This document shows, piece by piece, positions 1 through 10,100 of a stretch of 64,000 bases of DNA (position 1 is its first letter; every line of letters starts with the position of its first letter). Below the pieces are notes generated by a model that did no database searches, was not told the DNA's origin, and saw nothing but the letters and a program-made list of their open reading frames with translations. Location: NCBI RefSeq assembly GCF_010586825.1, contig NZ_JAAAGB010000008.1, positions 1 to 64,000 of the forward strand. Reading direction: 5' to 3'. The DNA is from Draconibacterium mangrovi. GTDB taxonomy: Bacteria; Bacteroidota; Bacteroidia; Bacteroidales; Prolixibacteraceae. The translations under genes were made by a program, and so were the position numbers.

Positions 1-2
1 AA

Positions 3-26
3 CCTCCAACACCCGAAGATGAATAA
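3..26 (+). CDS. 3' end of an upstream gene (partial)
   Basis: The first bases can be read as the last seven codons of a plus-strand gene ending in TAA (residues PPTPEDE, then stop). The only support is that a rho-independent terminator on the same strand follows 40 bases later. Two other frames also reach stops within 30 bases, so the frame is a guess and nothing can be said about the product. Confidence 0.25.
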   Translation, partial: PPTPEDE

Positions 27-65
27 ATAGTAATAATTATTATAAATTTTGTTTTAAAGGTTAAC

Positions 66-99
66 AAAAGCATCCATCCTTCGGGTTGGGTGCTTTTTT
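66..99 (+). terminator. rho-independent terminator
   Basis: A GC-containing stem of about 13 bp (left arm AAAGCATCCATCC, right arm GGTTGGGTGCTTT, one mismatch and one G-T pair) is closed by a TTCG tetraloop and runs into six T. It probably ends the gene whose tail lies at the window start. Confidence 0.8.
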
Positions 100-494
100 G
101 TGTGAAATACGATCAAAGAAGAACAGTTGTTTTTCGTCCGGAAGTTCGGGCGATCCTTGAACAGCTACCTTCGCCGGACGATTGCCATCCGGTCATTTCA
201 GCCCGGCGCTACACACCGGGTTATTCACATTCGCCGCTTTCAGCGCCAATATCCCGAAGGGATGAAATAGGATTAACCTCGGGTGAAAAAAAGATGAAAT
301 CCCCCCGAATCTTTTTATTGGTTGCTTTGAAACGCTCCGGCAGGGATTGAAGCGACACCCTGTTGCAGGCAAGCGTGAAGTTTTTGTTAACGGATGGAGG
401 CGGATGAAAGGAGCCCCCGTACCGTTTACAAAAACCACGCTTTGCCAAAAGAGGTAAAGCGGAAAGCCCGGCTGTCCGGCATTATTATTACGCC
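100..494. other. 395-bp spacer without a convincing gene
   Basis: Both strands carry open frames here (for example on the minus strand up to 546), but they are rich in Pro, Arg and Ser, have no recognisable domain, and one runs into glmS in another frame. The spacer contains a cluster of short palindromes (201-308) and is more GC-rich than the neighbouring spacers. I see no tRNA or other RNA fold that I can name. Confidence 0.5.
201..308. repeat. cluster of short palindromes, interspersed-repeat type
   Basis: Consecutive small hairpins are visible: CCCGG/CCGGG (202-220), CGCT-TTC-AGCG (235-245), the perfect ATCCC-GAA-GGGAT (251-263), and TCGGG/CCCGA (279-308). The wording of these units resembles the palindromic interspersed repeats common in Bacteroidota genomes, sometimes associated with REP-type tyrosine transposases. 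The class assignment is from memory; only one copy is in this window. Confidence 0.45.
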
Positions 495-2333
495 CTACTC
501 TACCGTTACCGATTTGGCCAGGTTGCGCGGCTGATCGACGTTGCAACCTTTTAGCAAAGCGATGTGATAGGCCATTAGCTGCAGCGGAATTACCGCCAGC
601 AAGGGCGCCACCGCGGGGTGCGATTTTGGTATTTCGATGATATCGTTTACCATTTCTTTTAAGCCCTTGTCGCCCTCGGTTACAATGGCAATTACGTTTC
701 CTTTGCGGGCTTTTACCTCCTGAATATTGCTAACCACTTTTTCGTAATAATCGTCCTGAGGCGCCACCACCACAACCGGCAAATTACTATCGACCAGCGC
801 AATTGGGCCGTGTTTCATTTCGCCGGCGGCATAACCTTCGGCGTGAATGTACGAGATCTCTTTTAGCTTTAAAGCCCCTTCGAGCGCCACCGGAAACAGG
901 TAGCCGCGACCGAGGTAAAGCGCATTTACGGCCTCGTGGTATTTTTCGGCAATGACCTTTATTTTTTCACCGTCTTCGAGAATGGCACGTCCTTTTTCAG
1001 GAATTTCGGCCAGCTCTTTTACCAGCATTTTATAGTCGTCGTTGCTGATGGTTCCCTTGCGTTTAGCCAGTTTCAGGGCGATCATGGTAAGCACTGTTAC
1101 CTGCGCGGTAAATGCCTTTGTTGAAGCCACACCAATTTCGACACCGGCATGGGTATACACACCGGCTTCGGTTTCGCGCGACAGGGTTGAGCCCACCACA
1201 TTGCAAATTCCAATCACGGTTGCCCCTTTTGATTTGGCCAGTTCCAAAGCCGCCAGCGTATCGGCAGTTTCGCCACTCTGACTGATGAGAATGACCACGT
1301 CATCCGACGACAACACCGGCTTCCGGTAACGAAACTCGGAGGCATATTCCACCTCAACCGAAACCTGGGCATATTCTTCAAACAGGTATTCGGCAATAAG
1401 CCCGGCATGCCACGATGTTCCGCAACCAATGATAACAATCCGCTTTGCCGCCTCGATTTTTGGGAAAACATTTAGTAAGCCACCAAGCACAATCTCGGAA
1501 TAATCGTTTTGCAAACGTCCGCGAAAAGTTTCTTCAATTGTTTTTGGCTGCTCGTGAATTTCCTTGAGCATAAAATAATCGTAATCGCCTTTGTCCATCG
1601 CCCCGATTTCCATATCGATATTGCTGATCTTCAGCGAAACCGGGGTGTTCTGAACGTTGCTTAGTGTAAAGCCATCTTTTTGCAGAATGGCAATATCTTC
1701 GTCGTTCAGGTAGATCACCTGATTGGTATACTCTGCAATGGGCGAAGCATCGCTAGCAATAAAATATTCGCCGCTACCCAAGCCAACCACCAGCGGGCTG
1801 CCTTTTCGGGCCACCACAATTTTCTCAGTTTCCTTTTTGCAAAGCACGGCAATTCCGTATGCTCCAACCACTTTCGACAAAGCCAACTGCACCGCCGCTT
1901 CAGAAGTCATTTCATTATCCTGTAAATAAAAATACTCAATCAGATTGGCCAACACCTCTGTATCGGTGTCACTTTCAAAGGTGTAGCCGTGCGTTTCCAA
2001 ATCACGTTTCAGCTGCGCATAATTTTCAATAATACCGTTATGAACAATTGAAAAATGACCATTCATAGAAACATGCGGATGCGCGTTTTTGTCGCTGGGT
2101 TCGCCATGTGTTGCCCAACGTGTATGCCCTATGCCAATGGTTCCGTCGTCGGCTTTTCCGGCCACGAAGGCTTCGAGATCTGATACCTTGCCTTTCTTTT
2201 TATAGTTTTCGAGCGAACCGTTTAACAAGGCCACTCCCGCCGAATCATATCCACGGTATTCCAATCTTTTCAGGCCTCCGATCAGTATCGGAAAAGCCTT
2301 TTTATCTCCTATATATCCTACTATTCCACACAT
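495..2333 (-). CDS. glmS: glutamine-fructose-6-phosphate aminotransferase (isomerizing)
   Basis: Makes glucosamine-6-phosphate from fructose-6-phosphate and glutamine, the first step toward UDP-GlcNAc for peptidoglycan and lipid A; cytosolic. The 612 residues match the usual GlmS length. The protein starts MCGIVGYIG, so Cys2 becomes the N-terminal nucleophile of the class II glutaminase domain (about 1-220). Two SIS sugar-isomerase domains follow (about 290-430 and 460-600), with the phosphosugar loops IIGCGTSWHAG and SQSGETADT, and the protein ends in the typical NLAKSVTVE tail. I see no glmS ribozyme signature in the 131-bp upstream spacer, which instead holds two hairpins. The DUF4954 gene lies upstream on the same strand. 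Confidence 0.97.
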   Translation of the reverse strand: MCGIVGYIGDKKAFPILIGGLKRLEYRGYDSAGVALLNGSLENYKKKGKVSDLEAFVAGKADDGTIGIGHTRWATHGEPSDKNAHPHVSMNGHFSIVHNGIIENYAQLKRDLETHGYTFESDTDTEVLANLIEYFYLQDNEMTSEAAVQLALSKVVGAYGIAVLCKKETEKIVVARKGSPLVVGLGSGEYFIASDASPIAEYTNQVIYLNDEDIAILQKDGFTLSNVQNTPVSLKISNIDMEIGAMDKGDYDYFMLKEIHEQPKTIEETFRGRLQNDYSEIVLGGLLNVFPKIEAAKRIVIIGCGTSWHAGLIAEYLFEEYAQVSVEVEYASEFRYRKPVLSSDDVVILISQSGETADTLAALELAKSKGATVIGICNVVGSTLSRETEAGVYTHAGVEIGVASTKAFTAQVTVLTMIALKLAKRKGTISNDDYKMLVKELAEIPEKGRAILEDGEKIKVIAEKYHEAVNALYLGRGYLFPVALEGALKLKEISYIHAEGYAAGEMKHGPIALVDSNLPVVVVAPQDDYYEKVVSNIQEVKARKGNVIAIVTEGDKGLKEMVNDIIEIPKSHPAVAPLLAVIPLQLMAYHIALLKGCNVDQPRNLAKSVTVE

Positions 2334-2398
2334 AATTTCTTTCTACTAGCCATTTATATTTCAGGGACATAATACATTATTACTTACTGACTCACCCT

Positions 2399-2443
2399 GA
2401 TTGTGCCTTCGACACAATCGTCCCTCTCTACATATAGAGAGGG
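2399..2443. repeat. two adjacent perfect hairpins
   Basis: GATTGTG/CACAATC (2399-2419) is followed directly by CCCTCTCTA-CATA-TAGAGAGGG (2422-2443). The pair sits between the DUF4954 stop and the glmS start. There is no U-tract, so it is not a standard terminator. It looks like another Bacteroidota interspersed palindrome; a processing or attenuation role is possible but unsupported. Confidence 0.6.
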
Positions 2444-2464
2444 AATGAGGGAGAGTTCTTCTTA

Positions 2465-4492
2465 CTAATTTTCAACTGTTTGCTTATTGACCCGTACCTG
2501 CATCATTTGCTCGATCACCCGACTACCAAGCCGTTCCTTTTTCTCCATGTGCTCTTTTATTTCCTTTACGGTGTCGTTATCTTCAAATTCGCCGCGCACT
2601 TCAGCAAAATCAAGTTCGCGAGCTCCGTCCTGACCGTCAACACCAAAACCGGTCATTTTACTCATCGAAAATTCTTTCCGGGCATCTTCGTACAAAAACC
2701 GATCGATTCCTAGCACACTTTCTTTCCATTTCTTTACAATGCTTATCACATCCGATGCTTCAAACTCGGAAATACTTTTCCCATAAAAACTTTCGAGCAC
2801 GTCTACTGCCCAGGTCCATTCGAAATTGTAGTAATTCTTATGCATAGTTGCCAATGCCGAATTCACTTCTTCAAGTGACTGCACCGTGCCATTTTCTATT
2901 GATTGTAGCAATTGATCAAGCGCCTCAAAAGGACAAATCATTCCTGCCAGATCAACCCAATATCCTCTGCCAAATTTCATATCGGGTTGAAGAGTTTTTT
3001 GAATATCGGCTGCGGTTTCATACTCATTTCCGTTGAGACGGGTAATTAACGAGTTACCCAGAAACTTCCAGATTGCCATTTCATACAACTGGATTCCACG
3101 CTCGAGCGCACGTTTCTCGATCTTCATACGATCGTAAGTATATGCCTCAATGTTATCTCCCGAGGATTTTCGAAGATCCATTAATTTCTGCCGGCCTTTT
3201 ACCATTTTATCAATAGTGTACGGACTCAGCAGGTTAAAATTAATCAGGTCGAGCAGATTTGAATCCGTACGTTTATCACGCTTTGGCCACTTTTGTGTAT
3301 CGCGAATGGTTCCGATACTTTTTAGGTTGATGGCAGGAACAAGAATACTTTCGTCTTTACTCTCGATCAGGTACGAGAACGGAAAATCAGTCGTATCACA
3401 ATGTTTGTAGTGGCGCCCCATTACAAGCGAGAATGCTCCAATACGCGAAGGCCATAGCACATAGGAATCGCTGGTGGTTTTAGCTCCACGCTCCATAATT
3501 CCCTGGTGAATAGGCCCCAATTTGTAAAGGTGGTTACTTTGATTCGATCCACTCCCGGCATTCAGGAATGAGAACATTCCGGCAATCAGCAAAGTAGATT
3601 TATGATGCGTAACGGTATATGGCCCGGCAAATATGGAACAGGCCTCTCCGTGAAATCCCTGGAAATTGGCAAAAAACAAGGAGTTTTCGGCCGAATAATG
3701 TTTATCGAGCACACAGCCCTGACCAATAAAACATTTTGAAACCAGCGTGGCATCGGTGATTTTTGACCCTGAACTAACAATAAAGTTATCCATGATCACT
3801 CCTTCGCCAATCGTTACAGGTGCTTCGTAGTTGCTGTTAATACTTCCGTTGTGTAATTTTTTAGCCCCATCGATTATGGTAGCCGGTCCGGTTTTAACAT
3901 TTAAAATGGTGTTACAATTCAGAATTTTTGAATCGGCTCCGATCACCCCCATTTCGCTACTAACATATTTGTTGTAGTCGGCAACCATATTTTTTAGCGA
4001 CCTCACCACCTCAGGCCGGTGCCTGTAAAGGGTCATCATGTAGGCAACATGCGTTGAGAGATAATCGTAAATCGGAATTTCGCGACCTCCTCCTTCGTTT
4101 ATCGCTTCAACAACCACTCCGTTACCAAACGACGTTTCGCCATCAACAGCCAGTGTTGTGATGTTATGAATAATGACGTTCTCTTCAATCCGGTAGTTTG
4201 CAATGTAACTTCTTACGTTGTGGATCAGTGCATTTTTTCCCACCTCGCAGTTGTGCAACCAGGCATTGTAAATACCGGTTTTAAAGGTAATGCCTCCGAT
4301 CAGCTTTACTGTTCCGGTAAAACTGTCGAGTCGGATACTTCCGGAGAACTTGCAATTCTCGATACAGTCAGGAATAAAATCGTGTGATACTTTTATTAAA
4401 CTCCAATCGGAAGAAGAACACCCCTGATGAACGAGCTGCCCTATTTCCTCATCATATAGCTTTCGGTAATTATCTGCTGTGTTTTGTGTCAT
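2465..4492 (-). CDS. DUF4954 family protein with left-handed beta-helix character
   Basis: A 675-residue protein of the DUF4954 family, known mainly from Bacteroidota. Residues about 40-330 show short Ile/Val-Gly turns of the kind seen in left-handed parallel beta-helix (hexapeptide) proteins such as sugar-nucleotide transferases (for example IGEGVIMDNFIVSSG and ALIHNVRSYIANYRI). The C-terminal third is helical and charged. No signal peptide or membrane segment is seen, so it is probably cytosolic. Its place directly upstream of glmS on the same strand (131-bp spacer) fits a link to amino-sugar metabolism, but that is inference. Catalytic residues are not identifiable by eye. Confidence 0.75.
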   Translation of the reverse strand: MTQNTADNYRKLYDEEIGQLVHQGCSSSDWSLIKVSHDFIPDCIENCKFSGSIRLDSFTGTVKLIGGITFKTGIYNAWLHNCEVGKNALIHNVRSYIANYRIEENVIIHNITTLAVDGETSFGNGVVVEAINEGGGREIPIYDYLSTHVAYMMTLYRHRPEVVRSLKNMVADYNKYVSSEMGVIGADSKILNCNTILNVKTGPATIIDGAKKLHNGSINSNYEAPVTIGEGVIMDNFIVSSGSKITDATLVSKCFIGQGCVLDKHYSAENSLFFANFQGFHGEACSIFAGPYTVTHHKSTLLIAGMFSFLNAGSGSNQSNHLYKLGPIHQGIMERGAKTTSDSYVLWPSRIGAFSLVMGRHYKHCDTTDFPFSYLIESKDESILVPAINLKSIGTIRDTQKWPKRDKRTDSNLLDLINFNLLSPYTIDKMVKGRQKLMDLRKSSGDNIEAYTYDRMKIEKRALERGIQLYEMAIWKFLGNSLITRLNGNEYETAADIQKTLQPDMKFGRGYWVDLAGMICPFEALDQLLQSIENGTVQSLEEVNSALATMHKNYYNFEWTWAVDVLESFYGKSISEFEASDVISIVKKWKESVLGIDRFLYEDARKEFSMSKMTGFGVDGQDGARELDFAEVRGEFEDNDTVKEIKEHMEKKERLGSRVIEQMMQVRVNKQTVEN

Positions 4493-4677
4493 TACGGACT
4501 ATTTTGAAAACCAAAGTTATTGTAAAAACAATATACCAATGCACACAACAACCTAACAACTACACAACACAAACAAACACCAACCTAACACTAAAACACA
4601 GAACCACGGTTTTAATGAGCTTTATATACTACCGAAACACTACATCAGAATATGACCAGACAAAATAATACCTAATA

Positions 4678-5667
4678 TTACAATTGTCCCAAATAGTTCA
4701 CCAAACGGATTTTTTCGTTTATGCCCAGTTTTTTCCGCAATCGTACGCGAGAGATTTCCACGCTTTTTGGGGTAATATTCAGCAGACCGGCAATTTCTTT
4801 GCTCGACAAACCCAAACGAATGTAGGAACACAATTTTTTATCATTGACCGAAACCACAGGATGTCGCTTTTGCAGGCGATCGAGAAAGCCCGGATGAATT
4901 TTATCCACCTGGTTTTCTACCATCGACCAATCAACCGGTTGAACGGCATTGGCCTCCAATAAATCTTTTAACTGCTGAACAAGCTTAACAGCTTTTTTCG
5001 ATTTAGATGCCTCATCCGACTGAAGGATGTGAACCGCTTTATTCAACAACTCATTTTTCTGCGACAGCTGCAATAAAAATGAAACCAGTTCGCGGTCTTT
5101 CATTTCCAACTCGGTTTGCAGTCGCTGTTTATTCCGGCTATCAAATTCTTTTGTGCGCTCCAATTCAGAAATGTGCCCCATCGCTTGTTTCAGGCGGCTA
5201 ATATCTATTACGGATGCCCTAATTCCAAGATACTTGCCAATTTTATCGTATACACCACGAACATTCATCATAAACCAACGAAGTTGTTTGGTACGTGTAA
5301 GCACACGAAATTCGAGGGTTTGGTTGACCAGTGTCTGATTTAAAGCACCACTTAAAAAGTTACTGTATTTCTCTTTGTCGGCGTCATAAACCAACAAGGC
5401 TGCAATTCCGGGCGAAGCAAGAATTTGATTTGCGGTATATCCTGTAAGATCGGAACACGAGGGCGAACAGTATTTTATCTTACCATTAGGCTCGAACCAC
5501 AACTCCCAGGCAAAAGCAAACTCGGCAATCAGCTGGTAAAACAATCGTTTTTCCCGTTCCTGCTCTTCCTGAAATTTAACATTCTCCAGCTCAAGTTTTA
5601 GCTTTGAAAGCTCTTGCTCCAGTTCTTCTGTTCGTTTGTTCTGATCCTGATTCTTTTCGCCGGTCAT
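4678..5667 (-). CDS. PAS-domain regulator with LuxR-type HTH
   Basis: Cytosolic transcription regulator of 329 residues. An N-terminal coiled coil (about 8-45) precedes a PAS domain with its C-terminal cap (about 50-160; CSDLTGYTANQIL and LGIRASVIDISRL are typical). A second coiled coil covers about 165-215. The C-terminal HTH (about 268-325) reads SSKEIAGLLNITPKSVEISR, typical of LuxR/GerE domains in Bacteroidota sensory regulators. No receiver domain or membrane segment is present, so the PAS domain itself probably senses a ligand or redox state. It stands alone; the flanking genes are metabolic and its targets are unknown. Confidence 0.85.
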   Translation of the reverse strand: MTGEKNQDQNKRTEELEQELSKLKLELENVKFQEEQEREKRLFYQLIAEFAFAWELWFEPNGKIKYCSPSCSDLTGYTANQILASPGIAALLVYDADKEKYSNFLSGALNQTLVNQTLEFRVLTRTKQLRWFMMNVRGVYDKIGKYLGIRASVIDISRLKQAMGHISELERTKEFDSRNKQRLQTELEMKDRELVSFLLQLSQKNELLNKAVHILQSDEASKSKKAVKLVQQLKDLLEANAVQPVDWSMVENQVDKIHPGFLDRLQKRHPVVSVNDKKLCSYIRLGLSSKEIAGLLNITPKSVEISRVRLRKKLGINEKIRLVNYLGQL

Positions 5668-5732
5668 GCAATAAAAATAAGAAAAATATTGTTGAGTGGA
5701 TTTTTACAAAGTTCTTCTAATAAAGTGCACAG

Positions 5733-6209
5733 TTAATATTTCTTTTTATCCTCCTTTTTATTCCATGCGTCAAAAACCTCGCGGGCTTCATCGCGCATCA
5801 TATTCTCAAACTGAATGTGGCGCCGACTCAGCTCCGTCTCCAGTTCATCGTAAATAAACTGATCATCAAATTGTGCACTTGCCGCATCCTGTTTTGTCGC
5901 TCCAAAAACAACTTTATCGGGGCGGGCCCAGTAAATGGCGCCTAAACACATCGGGCAGGGTTCGCACGAAGTATAAATCGTACATCCTTCCAATTGAAAA
6001 GTATTTAAAACCTTACACGCTTCCCGTATGGCAACAACTTCGGCATGCGCGGTGGGATCGTTTGACGATGTTACCTGATTGTATCCTTCTGCAATAATTT
6101 TATTGTCTTTCACTACCACAGCCCCAAACGGGCCGCCATGATTACCATCCATTCCCTTTTTTGCAAGCGCAATCGCCGCCTGCATAAATTTTTCTTTCTG
6201 TTCTCCCAT
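5733..6209 (-). CDS. guaD: nucleoside/guanine deaminase of the CDA fold
   Basis: A 158-residue zinc-dependent deaminase. The HAE motif is at 55-57 (His55 zinc ligand, Glu57 proton shuttle) and the PCxxC motif at 84-88 supplies Cys85 and Cys88. The C-terminal end, rich in aromatic and Lys residues (FDAWNKKEDKKKY), resembles the domain-swapped guanine deaminase GuaD of Bacillus rather than tRNA deaminase TadA. The predicted reaction is guanine to xanthine plus ammonia in purine salvage. The gene appears monocistronic. TadA-like or other nucleobase specificity cannot be excluded. Confidence 0.8.
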   Translation of the reverse strand: MGEQKEKFMQAAIALAKKGMDGNHGGPFGAVVVKDNKIIAEGYNQVTSSNDPTAHAEVVAIREACKVLNTFQLEGCTIYTSCEPCPMCLGAIYWARPDKVVFGATKQDAASAQFDDQFIYDELETELSRRHIQFENMMRDEAREVFDAWNKKEDKKKY

Positions 6210-6284
6210 TGTTTCTGAATGTTATACCGAACTCGTAAAATTAAAACAGTTATTGTTAAAATGAAAGCAGATCCAACTATCAAA

Positions 6285-7130
6285 TCAATTCACTGAAGCT
6301 GAATCACGTGACATCAACCAAAACAAGGCATCAATTACCATCTTGTTTTGTACATCGTTTTTAAATGTGGATGACAGCTCCTTATTCGTCCCGCTTTCAT
6401 AATCAATATCGTTGTGCCCCATATTCACATAAAGCATTTTGAAACGCCGGTTGGTCCACAAAACAGGATAATATCCGTCGTTCCATATTTCATGCTTTTT
6501 CGGACCTGTTCCAAGAGGAAAACTGGATGAGTCGATTGAAACAAGAATATCAATGTCGGGATTTTCTCTGAGATCATTTTCCCAACTATACCATTCGTTG
6601 GGCGAAGCACCAAAGGTTTTCGGCAGATCACTTGTTACAGGATGAGAATTATTCTCCACATTAAGAATTGCTGTCGTTGGGCGCCAGGTATTCCCCTTGT
6701 ATTGCCCCGATCCTAAAAAGGTTTCATGATACCAGTCCCAGTTTTGAGGATAAGAAGAACCATTCAAAGCAAAAGCACAAAAATGAAATCCTAACCAGGC
6801 TCCCCCATTTTCCATATAGTTTTGAAAGGCCCGCCTCCCCGGTAGTGAATCCGGTCTTGTATCAAGAAATATAACAACATCTACGCTTGAAAGATTATCT
6901 TTATTCAGCTGATTCCAATCGTTTGTAGATTCGTATTCGAAACATGAATCTTTCGCCAACTCTGCCAACCATTGATCAGCTTCATGCACAAAACTTATAT
7001 GTGCAGCATCATTCTTCCCGGTATAAAAAGCGACCACTCTGCTTTTAGCCGGAGACTGCGCTAATAGTTGAAATGTAAAACAGAAAATTAGTAGATTCAG
7101 TAAGATTATTCTTATCATTTTGAATTTCAA
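6285..7130 (-). CDS. secreted ThuA-like domain protein
   Basis: A 281-residue protein with a signal peptide (hydrophobic 8-22, probable cleavage after LLAQ at 25). The mature part shows a class I glutamine-amidotransferase-like ThuA fold: RVVAFYTGKND at the start, a DVVIFLDTRPDSLPG strand-loop, GGAWLGFHFCAF at the nucleophile-elbow position, and late HPVTSDLP and YVNMGHNDIDY segments typical of the ThuA/trehalose-utilisation family. The biochemical role of such secreted proteins is unclear; they often lie near sugar-catabolic genes. It is 18 bases downstream of the ABC permease gene and is probably cotranscribed with it. Confidence 0.8.
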   Translation of the reverse strand: MKFKMIRIILLNLLIFCFTFQLLAQSPAKSRVVAFYTGKNDAAHISFVHEADQWLAELAKDSCFEYESTNDWNQLNKDNLSSVDVVIFLDTRPDSLPGRRAFQNYMENGGAWLGFHFCAFALNGSSYPQNWDWYHETFLGSGQYKGNTWRPTTAILNVENNSHPVTSDLPKTFGASPNEWYSWENDLRENPDIDILVSIDSSSFPLGTGPKKHEIWNDGYYPVLWTNRRFKMLYVNMGHNDIDYESGTNKELSSTFKNDVQNKMVIDALFWLMSRDSASVN

Positions 7131-7147
7131 TTGAAGAAATGTGAATA

Positions 7148-10100
7148 TTATTCAACCTGTAATCCCGACACCAACACCTTTCGTTTCAACGCAAACCAGC
7201 TTAAACCAACAATCCATACTACACCGTTTACAAGAATTAATGCCACAACGATTGCTACTGTAGAAAATGACACATCGGTATTGGTCGACAAAAATGCCGG
7301 CAAAGTTGCAACAACAGCTGTAACAAAACCAAACAAAACACCTGATACCAGCAGTAACAAATATTCGCTTCTCAACAATTTAAATACGGAGTTTTTTGTA
7401 AATCCAATGGCCTGCATTAAAGCGATTTCCCGCCGACGCTCTAAAATGGTTCGGGCTAAAATAACAGCCAACCCAATGGTTCCGAGAATTAATCCCAAAG
7501 CACCAAGCGCAAGAAATATCGATAAATAAGTGTTTGTTACAGAATAAAACTCAACCAATCTTTTGGCTGCACTTTCCATTTCCCATCCATAATCACGGAA
7601 TACCGATTGCAACTCGTCGCCGATCGCTACTTCATTTTCGGCATCACCATGCACCAAAAATATATTCGAGCCTGAACTGCTTGGGTAGTTTTTCAGAAAA
7701 TGTTTATTCGAGATTATTACATAACCCTGAAAAACGGATGGTTTTGTTCCGGCGATCAGTTTCAACTCAAGAGTGTCGCCCAGTTCATTCTGATACAATA
7801 AAACATCACCCACTTTCATGCCGAGTCCCCACTGAATAACCGTTTGATCGGCGATGGCAGGAATGGTTCCGTCATCAAAATCAGTTTCCAGACTTTGCCA
7901 CGGGTCAGTATCCAGACCTTTCATTTTTGCTGCGAAATCAAAACGCCCGGCCAAATTTTCAGCATCAACACCCAGAATTGCGGGCTGCGCAATACGATTC
8001 AGGTTCAGGCAACTTGCATCGTCGCCATCCACTTTGCGGAACTGCACCACATTAAAATCCTGGTATATTCCTTCTTCGGCCCTCTTTTCCTCGTTGTTAA
8101 TATCGAAAAGAACCGGCATGGTAGTTTCAGCAAAATAGATAAAGCCACCGGTGCCACTTGTTTTTTTGTTCGCGCCGGCTATCAAATCCATTTTGTATGA
8201 ACCGGTTGAAATAACGATAAATGTTCCCAACGCAAAAAGCGTAACAATGGTGACCGACCGACTGATATTTCTGGTAAGATTTATAGCAGACAACTGACTG
8301 AACTGAAATTCGCGGGATTTTTTAGCTTCCCGATTTTGCAATAACTTTCTGAAAAGCAATAACAATCCAAGCAACATTAATCCGCCCGACAGAAAAAATA
8401 GGGAAGCAGCGGCTTGTTTGGCAAACAATTGCATAACAAAAACTGCAACAGAAAGTGCTAATGCTCCCCACAACACACCATTCAGCAGGCGTGTTTTCAG
8501 GTGGCTTTCTTTAACCGCTATCTGCTTTTGCAATTCAACAGCTTTTTGTTTTTGAAAGCGACGTAATGAAATGGCAATGGCAGCCAAAGAAACTACCAAA
8601 CTGATAACTAATCCGATTACCAATGTTGATGGCAACAATTGAATTTCGAGCACATTGGTACGAACAATGTCGAACCATAACGTATTTAATATGCGGAAAA
8701 CCAGCGTAGTATAAAAATAAGAAATCACCAGCCCAACAACTCCTCCGAACAGAGAAACCACAAAACTTTCAGACAGATAAAAACTTCGGATGTGTTTTTG
8801 CTGAAATCCCAAAGCTACAAGTAGCCCGATTTGTGTTGAACGGCTTTCAAGATTCAGACGGAAAAGTAAAGCCGTCAAAATGATGGAAGCGACCAAAATA
8901 AAGAAACTTAAACCAATGAACAGTCCGCTAAAATCGGTACCGTTTTGAGCAGCGTGTACCCCCTGTTCTCGGATTGGCTCAACAATCATTCCCAAATCTG
9001 CAGGCGAAATAGCTTCGGCAAATTCCTTTTTATAATCATCCTCACTAAATGTTTCGGCGGGAAAGCGCACAGCCGTGTAGTCACCAAACCGATTGGACCA
9101 CAACCGCAAAGCACTTTCTGTTGAAATAAAAGCCTTTGGTGTGCCTTTGTAGTCGTCCCAGTATTTTTCGTCTTTATCGCGGATGGCATCCAAATTTATT
9201 GGTACACCGGCTTCCCATTCGCGGCAATGACCGGCATCGGATAATCCCGGCAAATGCGGTACACGTGTTGGATCTGCGAATGGCGAATCCATTGGAACAA
9301 TCTCCTTTAAAACAAAGGCTGCTTCCCTATTCACCAACTGGCGCAAAGGGCCAATCTCAAAATATTGCAAACGAATGGTATCTCCTATATTCGCATTAAA
9401 ATCATCTGCGGCCCAACGGTTCAGAATTATTTCGTTTGGCCCCAACTTTGGCTCGGTCACCGACGACACAAATGAATAGGGAACCGAAGATTGATTGTGG
9501 TCGATCGCGTTTACAAAGTAGGTCAGGATCATATCTGCGCCTGGCAAACTTCCAAGCAGATCAGAAATTTTTGGTTCCATAAAAACCCGCTCGGTAGAAA
9601 TTTCCACCTTTCGTCCATTATCTAATTTCTTCAACGTTAATCCTGCATCGGCGGGTGTTAAACAGCTATTCACTACTTCAGAAACCACTTCTGTTTTCAG
9701 CTCTGTAGAAACCAGAATCTGGTTCGCCTTTCCTTCAAATTCCATTAAACGATTGAGACGTTCAATCGATATGAAAATATTGTACGGTGCCGTCTGTGAG
9801 TTTTTCAAACTAAAGCGCCCCAACTCCTCTTTACTAACCACTTTTTTTATGGTTGCGCGTAAGGCCACACTTGTTTCTTCAGCCGATACAAACGGAGCGT
9901 TCATCGGAATTAAACTGGCTTTCTTTATACGAACCAGGATATTATCGCCGGCTCCTTTTTGCAGGCGTTCTGCCAGGTTTTCGCTTATGGCAATTTCATT
10001 ATTTTGTAGTTCTGCAAAAAACTGCGTATTTGCGATCTCCTCAAAATCGGTATTAACGCCAACCACCTGAACTTTATTCGCGCGTTCCTGGCCTCCATCA

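Noticed and set aside
193-546. Minus-strand open frames in the spacer before glmS
   Set aside because: Pro/Arg/Ser-rich, no domain, overlap the glmS 3' end in another frame, and coincide with palindromic repeats.
495-2464. glmS ribozyme
   Set aside because: The leader before glmS is 131 bases and holds two simple hairpins; the ribozyme core is not recognisable, and it is mainly a Firmicutes element.
7131-8200. Plus-strand frames of 90-130 residues opposite the permease gene
   Set aside because: They lie antisense to a clear FtsX permease and show the Asn/Thr/Pro-rich composition of an antisense shadow.
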